This document shows, piece after piece, positions 7,841-10,444 of a stretch of 10,444 nucleotides of DNA. Made by a program: the position numbers and the translations under genes. The notes beneath the pieces were generated by a model, which saw only the letters and a list, made by a program, of their open reading frames with translations, was not told the DNA's origin and searched no databases. This DNA is from an uncultured Bacteroidota bacterium (GTDB lineage: Bacteria; Bacteroidota; Bacteroidia; Bacteroidales; P3), in NCBI GenBank assembly GCA_902766265.1, contig CACXCY010000232.1:1-10444 (forward strand), read 5' to 3'. Numbering within the stretch: the first letter of the stretch is position 1; every line of letters begins with the position of its first letter.

Positions 7841-9337
7841 CTATTTGAACCGTGTGCGTCTTGAATCGAGTGTACGACCCATATAGTCGCCGAAGGTCAA
7901 TTCGTAGACGGTCTCGTATGTCAGTTTGGCCGCTTTGAGCAGGAACTGGCGGTCGATGTTCTCGGGTATGTCGCTGGGCACATGGACGTGGCGGTTGCCG
8001 TTGAAGTTGGTCATCACCAGCGAGGGGATGCCTATCTTGGCAAAGGCGGCAGCGTCGCCCTTGGGGTTGGTCTTGTAGCTACGGCACAAGCTATAGCCGG
8101 TGAACGCGGAGTCCATGTCGCATGCCACCTTGAACAGGTCGGGGAACTTGTTGTTGCCCATGGCCACCAGACTGTCGCCCGTGCCGACACACTCGATGTT
8201 GACGAAGGCCTCGATACGGCGCAGCGGCGAGAAGTTGGACACAAAGATGCGCGACCCCAGATGTTCGGTCTCCGAACCTGAGAAGAGCACGAAGATGACG
8301 CTGCGGCGGGGATGGATATAGGCCTCGTTGAGCATGCGTGCAGTCTCGAGCAGCACTGCCACACCCGAAGCGTTGTCGTCGGCGCCGGGGAAGAGGCATG
8401 TGTTGCCCTGCATGCCTACATGGTCCAGATGGGCACCCACGACGATGTATTCGTTCTTCAGACGCTTGTCGTCGCCAGGACGGATGCCGATGACGTTGGC
8501 CGTAAGGGCTTCGGGCTGGTATTTGGCGTTGACTTCAATCTCGAAGTGCTTGCGCAGGTGGAACGACTGTGGCTTCATGGTGGCGGCGATGGTGTCGACA
8601 GCTGTCTGGAACGGCATCAGCTCGTTCTGGAACAACATCTCGGCACAGGCGCGTGTGGGTTGGATGATGGGGAACTTGGCCAGATGCTTCTTGTCGCCAT
8701 TGAACACGCGGCACTGCACCTCGTTGGCGGGGCAACTCTTGCTCATGTTGATCACCACCAGGGCGCAGGCACCGTGACGTTGGGCGGCGTAGGCCTTGTC
8801 GCGGATAGTGGCAAACTGGTCGGTCACCGTGCTGGGAAGGAAATTCGGCACGCCGCTCAACACGATGACAATCTTGCCCTGGGCATCCACGTTGGCATAC
8901 TCGTTGAATGCCGCTGCATCGATGCCGTAGCCACAGAAGACCACCGGGGCATCCGCATAGCCGCGACCGGTCATGCTGGCACAACAGAAGTCGTTGCCCA
9001 GCACATAACGCTGGCGCGTGTCGTTGGCGTTGACGTACGAGTAGAACGTGGCGTTCTCTATCTGGTTGCGCTCTATCTGGAACAACTGCAGCCATTCGTC
9101 CTGATAGGGCTCCACCCCATATTCCTCCAAGCGGTCGATGACGTAGTCGGTGACCGACATATAGGCGTCGGTACCGGCCAGACGGCCTTCGTACTCAGGT
9201 GTGCAGAGGTCGTGAATAGTGGTCATGAGATGGGAAAGCGACGGCTGCTGGTTCTCGTCGGGCTTCGTGATCTGTGCATGGATAGGCAGTGCGAAAGCAG
9301 TGACCAACAGCAGTGTAATAACTCTCAAACGTTTCAT
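7841..9337 (-). CDS. Secreted M28-family metallopeptidase with PA-domain insert, altered active site
   Basis: A 498-residue protein with a signal peptide (about 1-21, KRLRVITLLLVTAFALPIHA). A lid or PA-type domain occupies roughly 100-260 (APVVFCGYGIDAAAFNEYAN, GKIVIVLSGVP, AAQRHGACALVVIN), and the M28 zinc-peptidase domain about 280-480. Metal-site motifs are VVGAHLDHVG (299-308), PGADDNASG (317-325), LFSGSETEHLGS (351-362), NIECVG (380-385) and HVHVPSD (450-456). In a gap-free comparison with the usual GEExGLLGS pattern, the general-base Glu is Ser355, the metal-ligand Glu is kept (Glu356), and the usual Asp ligand is Glu382. It may therefore be weakly active, use Glu358, or be a non-peptidase. 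The ATG at 9337 is preferred over in-frame upstream ATGs because the signal peptide starts there. It has its own promoter and an A-rich stretch before the start. Confidence 0.9.
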   Translation of the reverse strand: MKRLRVITLLLVTAFALPIHAQITKPDENQQPSLSHLMTTIHDLCTPEYEGRLAGTDAYMSVTDYVIDRLEEYGVEPYQDEWLQLFQIERNQIENATFYSYVNANDTRQRYVLGNDFCCASMTGRGYADAPVVFCGYGIDAAAFNEYANVDAQGKIVIVLSGVPNFLPSTVTDQFATIRDKAYAAQRHGACALVVINMSKSCPANEVQCRVFNGDKKHLAKFPIIQPTRACAEMLFQNELMPFQTAVDTIAATMKPQSFHLRKHFEIEVNAKYQPEALTANVIGIRPGDDKRLKNEYIVVGAHLDHVGMQGNTCLFPGADDNASGVAVLLETARMLNEAYIHPRRSVIFVLFSGSETEHLGSRIFVSNFSPLRRIEAFVNIECVGTGDSLVAMGNNKFPDLFKVACDMDSAFTGYSLCRSYKTNPKGDAAAFAKIGIPSLVMTNFNGNRHVHVPSDIPENIDRQFLLKAAKLTYETVYELTFGDYMGRTLDSRRTRFK

Positions 9338-9490
9338 ATTGGTTGTATTTTTTCTTTTATACTCGTTAGGCATGCGGCTCATCCCCCGTCGAAGGCACTT
9401 GTGAATACCCGCATAATAAATAATACACATACGCGATATATCATTTAATGCAAGACACTTACCCTTTCCAAGGGCGAAGGCATACGGCTG
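9338..9490 (-). other. 5' leader of the M28 peptidase gene
   Basis: About 150 bases separate the probable transcription start (near 9485) from the ATG at 9337. The leader opens with a short perfect hairpin, CCCTT-TCC-AAGGG on the plus strand (9462-9474), and ends in an A-rich segment just before the start codon (minus strand ATAAAAGAAAAAATACAACC), as is common in Bacteroidota in place of a Shine-Dalgarno sequence. No riboswitch class is recognised. Confidence 0.4.
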
Positions 9491-9523
9491 CAAAGATACG
9501 AAAAAAAAGTAACCTACGGCCAA
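9491..9523 (-). promoter_or_regulatory. Bacteroidota-type promoter for the M28 peptidase gene
   Basis: The minus strand carries TATCTTTG (9498-9491), an exact match to the Bacteroidota -7 consensus TAnnTTTG, preceded by a T-tract (9508-9501). A weak -33-like ATTG (minus strand of 9521-9524) lies 21-22 bp upstream, slightly longer than the usual spacing of about 19-21. It points at the peptidase gene and lies between that gene and the repeat array, whose nearest copy ends about 90 bp upstream of the -7 box. Confidence 0.65.
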
Positions 9524-9590
9524 TGGCCCCGAAAAAAGTCAATCCACCTCCCCTGCGACTCCCCGCCATCCACCCGCCAACAACGACACC

Positions 9591-9851
9591 GTGCGCCCTT
9601 ACACAACGCTTGATGTAACGGCACATAACGCTCTGTGTAACGGCACATAACAACTGATGTAACGGCACATCAGGTCTTGTGTGCCTTTACATCAGGTCTT
9701 GTGTGCCTTTACATCAGGTCTTATGTGCCCTTACATGGCATGCCTATGTGCCCTTACATGGCATGCCTATGTGCCCTTACATAGTGTGTCTATGTGCCCT
9801 TACATAGTGCGACCATGTGCCCGCACATAGTCCGACTATATGCCCACACAT
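9591..9851. repeat. Twelve-copy phased array of a 14-bp near-palindromic motif (22-23 bp pitch)
   Basis: Copies start at 9591, 9613, 9635, 9657, 9679, 9701, 9723, 9746, 9769, 9792, 9815 and 9838. The consensus is ATGTGCCCTTACAT; copies 2-4 carry the opposite orientation (RTGTAACGGCACAT), while 1 and 5-12 share one orientation. Each copy is a dyad, ATGT and ACAT around a GC-rich core; copy 11 (ATGTGCCCGCACAT) is the most symmetric. The start-to-start step is exactly 22 bp for the first six intervals and 23 bp for the last five. Spacers are 8 nt (AACGCTTG, AACGCTCT, AACAACTG, then CAGGTCTT three times) then 9 nt (GGCATGCCT twice, AGTGTGTCT, AGTGCGACC, AGTCCGACT). Repeat and spacer are too short and the spacers too repetitive for CRISPR. 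It lies between a terminator and the M28 promoter. An operator or iteron-like binding array, or a chain of hairpins in RNA, are candidate roles. The flanks 9524-9590 (C-rich) and 9852-9921 hold nothing recognised except a small TCGGC-AA-GCCGA hairpin at 9909-9920. Confidence 0.9.
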
Positions 9852-9921
9852 GGTGACGCTCACAAACAGCCATTCATTCACAGCAAGTTGCACAAAGCAA
9901 GGGCATCTTCGGCAAGCCGAC

Positions 9922-9957
9922 AAAAGAAAAAGGGCGTCGGGATGTTCCCGACGCCCT
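9922..9957 (-). terminator. Intrinsic terminator of the right-hand FISUMP gene
   Basis: A perfect 12-bp stem (AGGGCGTCGGGA at 9931-9942 and TCCCGACGCCCT at 9946-9957) with a 3-base loop is followed, in the minus-strand direction, by a T-rich run TTTTCTTTT (9930-9922). This is a canonical rho-independent terminator, 49 bp after the stop of the FISUMP gene ending at 10007. It should insulate the repeat array and M28 gene from upstream transcription. Confidence 0.93.
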
Positions 9958-9983
9958 CTAACAATACATGATGAAGTCCTACA

Positions 9984-10005
9984 GATTGCGCACCAACACG
10001 CAATC
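9984..10005 (-). other. Short hairpin just after the FISUMP gene stop
   Basis: GATTGCG (9984-9990) and CGCAATC (9999-10005) form a perfect 7-bp stem with an 8-base loop, beginning 1 base after the TGA stop (10007-10009) in the transcribed direction. There is no T-run, so the strong terminator 27 bp further on is the likelier stop; this one may stabilise the 3' end or be chance. Confidence 0.35.
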
Positions 10006-10006
10006 G

Positions 10007-10444
10007 TCAATCTTGGACAAGCCGCACGGAGTTGCCGTAGCACCGATTGAGTTTGGTCACGAACACGTAGTCCGAATTGAAGTAGAGGAACCACGCGAAC
10101 TCCGAACCATGAGGCGCAGAAGACCAATAGAAGCCACTGGTTCCCACGTAATTCACGCTTCCATCGCAATAGCGGTAGCCCGCAACAGGCAGAACGATAG
10201 AATGACCGTTGGGTCCGGTAACCGTGTATCCACTGCCGTTCCACGTCCACCGACAGCTGTCCTTCAACTCTTCCCATTGTCCTTTTGTGGGCAGAGAGTC
10301 CCCGAACGCCTCGACAGCCTCGGCATACGTGTAGAAATCGTACACAGTATCTGCCGCATTCACCTCATTGATATTCTTCCACTTGGTGCCACTCGGCAAT
10401 CCCAAATCCACATAGACGTCATTTACATTAGTGGAATCACCGCC
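10007..10444 (-). CDS. FISUMP-domain protein, 3' part (5' end outside window)
   Basis: The last 145 codons and the TGA stop are present; the frame is open to the right edge, so the start and any signal peptide are outside. After a short Gly/Ser/Asn stretch (GGDSTNVND), the domain reads YVDLGLPSGTKWKNINEVNA, then LPTKGQWEELKDSCRWTWNG, GPNGHSIVLPVAGYRYCDG, TSGFYWSSA and, at the end, YGNSVRLVQD. This is the full motif order of the FISUMP (TIGR02145-like) domain common in Bacteroidota surface lipoproteins; function unknown. The internal GTG at 10411 is not the start, since the domain begins upstream of it. By analogy with the paralog at the left edge (about 80% identical in DNA over the roughly 100 bp they share here), it is probably a lipoprotein. 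A strong terminator follows. Confidence 0.88.
   Translation of the reverse strand, partial: GGDSTNVNDVYVDLGLPSGTKWKNINEVNAADTVYDFYTYAEAVEAFGDSLPTKGQWEELKDSCRWTWNGSGYTVTGPNGHSIVLPVAGYRYCDGSVNYVGTSGFYWSSAPHGSEFAWFLYFNSDYVFVTKLNRCYGNSVRLVQD

Noticed and set aside
9591..9851. CRISPR array
   Set aside because: The repeat unit is 14 bp and spacers are 8-9 bp and themselves repeated; no cas gene is present. CRISPR repeats and spacers are about 21-48 and 26-50 bp.
9591..9851. Plasmid-type iteron replication origin
   Set aside because: The pitch fits iterons, but there is no rep gene, no obvious DnaA box or adjacent AT-rich melting region, and the surroundings are chromosomal housekeeping genes. It is kept only as one possible functional analogy.
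9777..10277. 166-codon minus-strand open frame crossing the array edge and terminator
   Set aside because: It runs through the repeat array, the terminator hairpin and out of frame through the FISUMP gene; it is Cys/Arg-rich and has no domain.

Overview
The window looks like the chromosome of a Bacteroidales bacterium with a fairly GC-rich genome; the genus cannot be fixed from these genes. The evidence is the family content (GldF/GldG, a surE-lpxB cluster, FISUMP-domain lipoproteins, a PA-insert M28 peptidase with a signal peptide), the lack of Shine-Dalgarno sequences, and a TAnnTTTG-type -7 promoter element. All supported genes lie on the minus strand, so biological order runs from right to left.

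Right edge (10444 to about 9340): the 3' part of a FISUMP-domain protein gene ends at 10007 and is followed by a strong intrinsic terminator (9922-9957). Next comes a 261-bp, 12-copy array of a 14-bp near-palindromic motif at a strict 22-23 bp pitch (9591-9851). It ends about 90 bp upstream of a good -7 promoter element (9491-9498) for a secreted M28-family peptidase (7841-9337). The array is the most unusual element in the window and belongs to no repeat class I recognise.

Centre and left (7678 to 310): seven tightly packed genes look like one transcription unit: gldF (ABC-2 permease), gldG (ABC-associated membrane/periplasmic subunit), a DUF4340 protein, surE (5'-nucleotidase), an 88-residue membrane protein whose start overlaps the surE stop, lpxB (lipid A disaccharide synthase) and a SpoIID/LytB-type secreted protein. 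Together they form an envelope cluster: an ABC export module lacking its ATPase, lipid A synthesis, and a putative peptidoglycan-active enzyme. No convincing promoter was found in the 162-bp GC-rich spacer before gldF.

Left edge (246 to 1): the 5' part of a second FISUMP lipoprotein gene, with a lipobox and a surface-export-like NKDD motif. It is a paralog of the gene at the right edge, so the M28 gene and the envelope operon sit between two related lipoprotein genes about 10 kb apart in the same orientation.

The long plus-strand open frames opposite the envelope genes are antisense shadows. No tRNA, rRNA, CRISPR array, insertion sequence or plasmid gene was seen.
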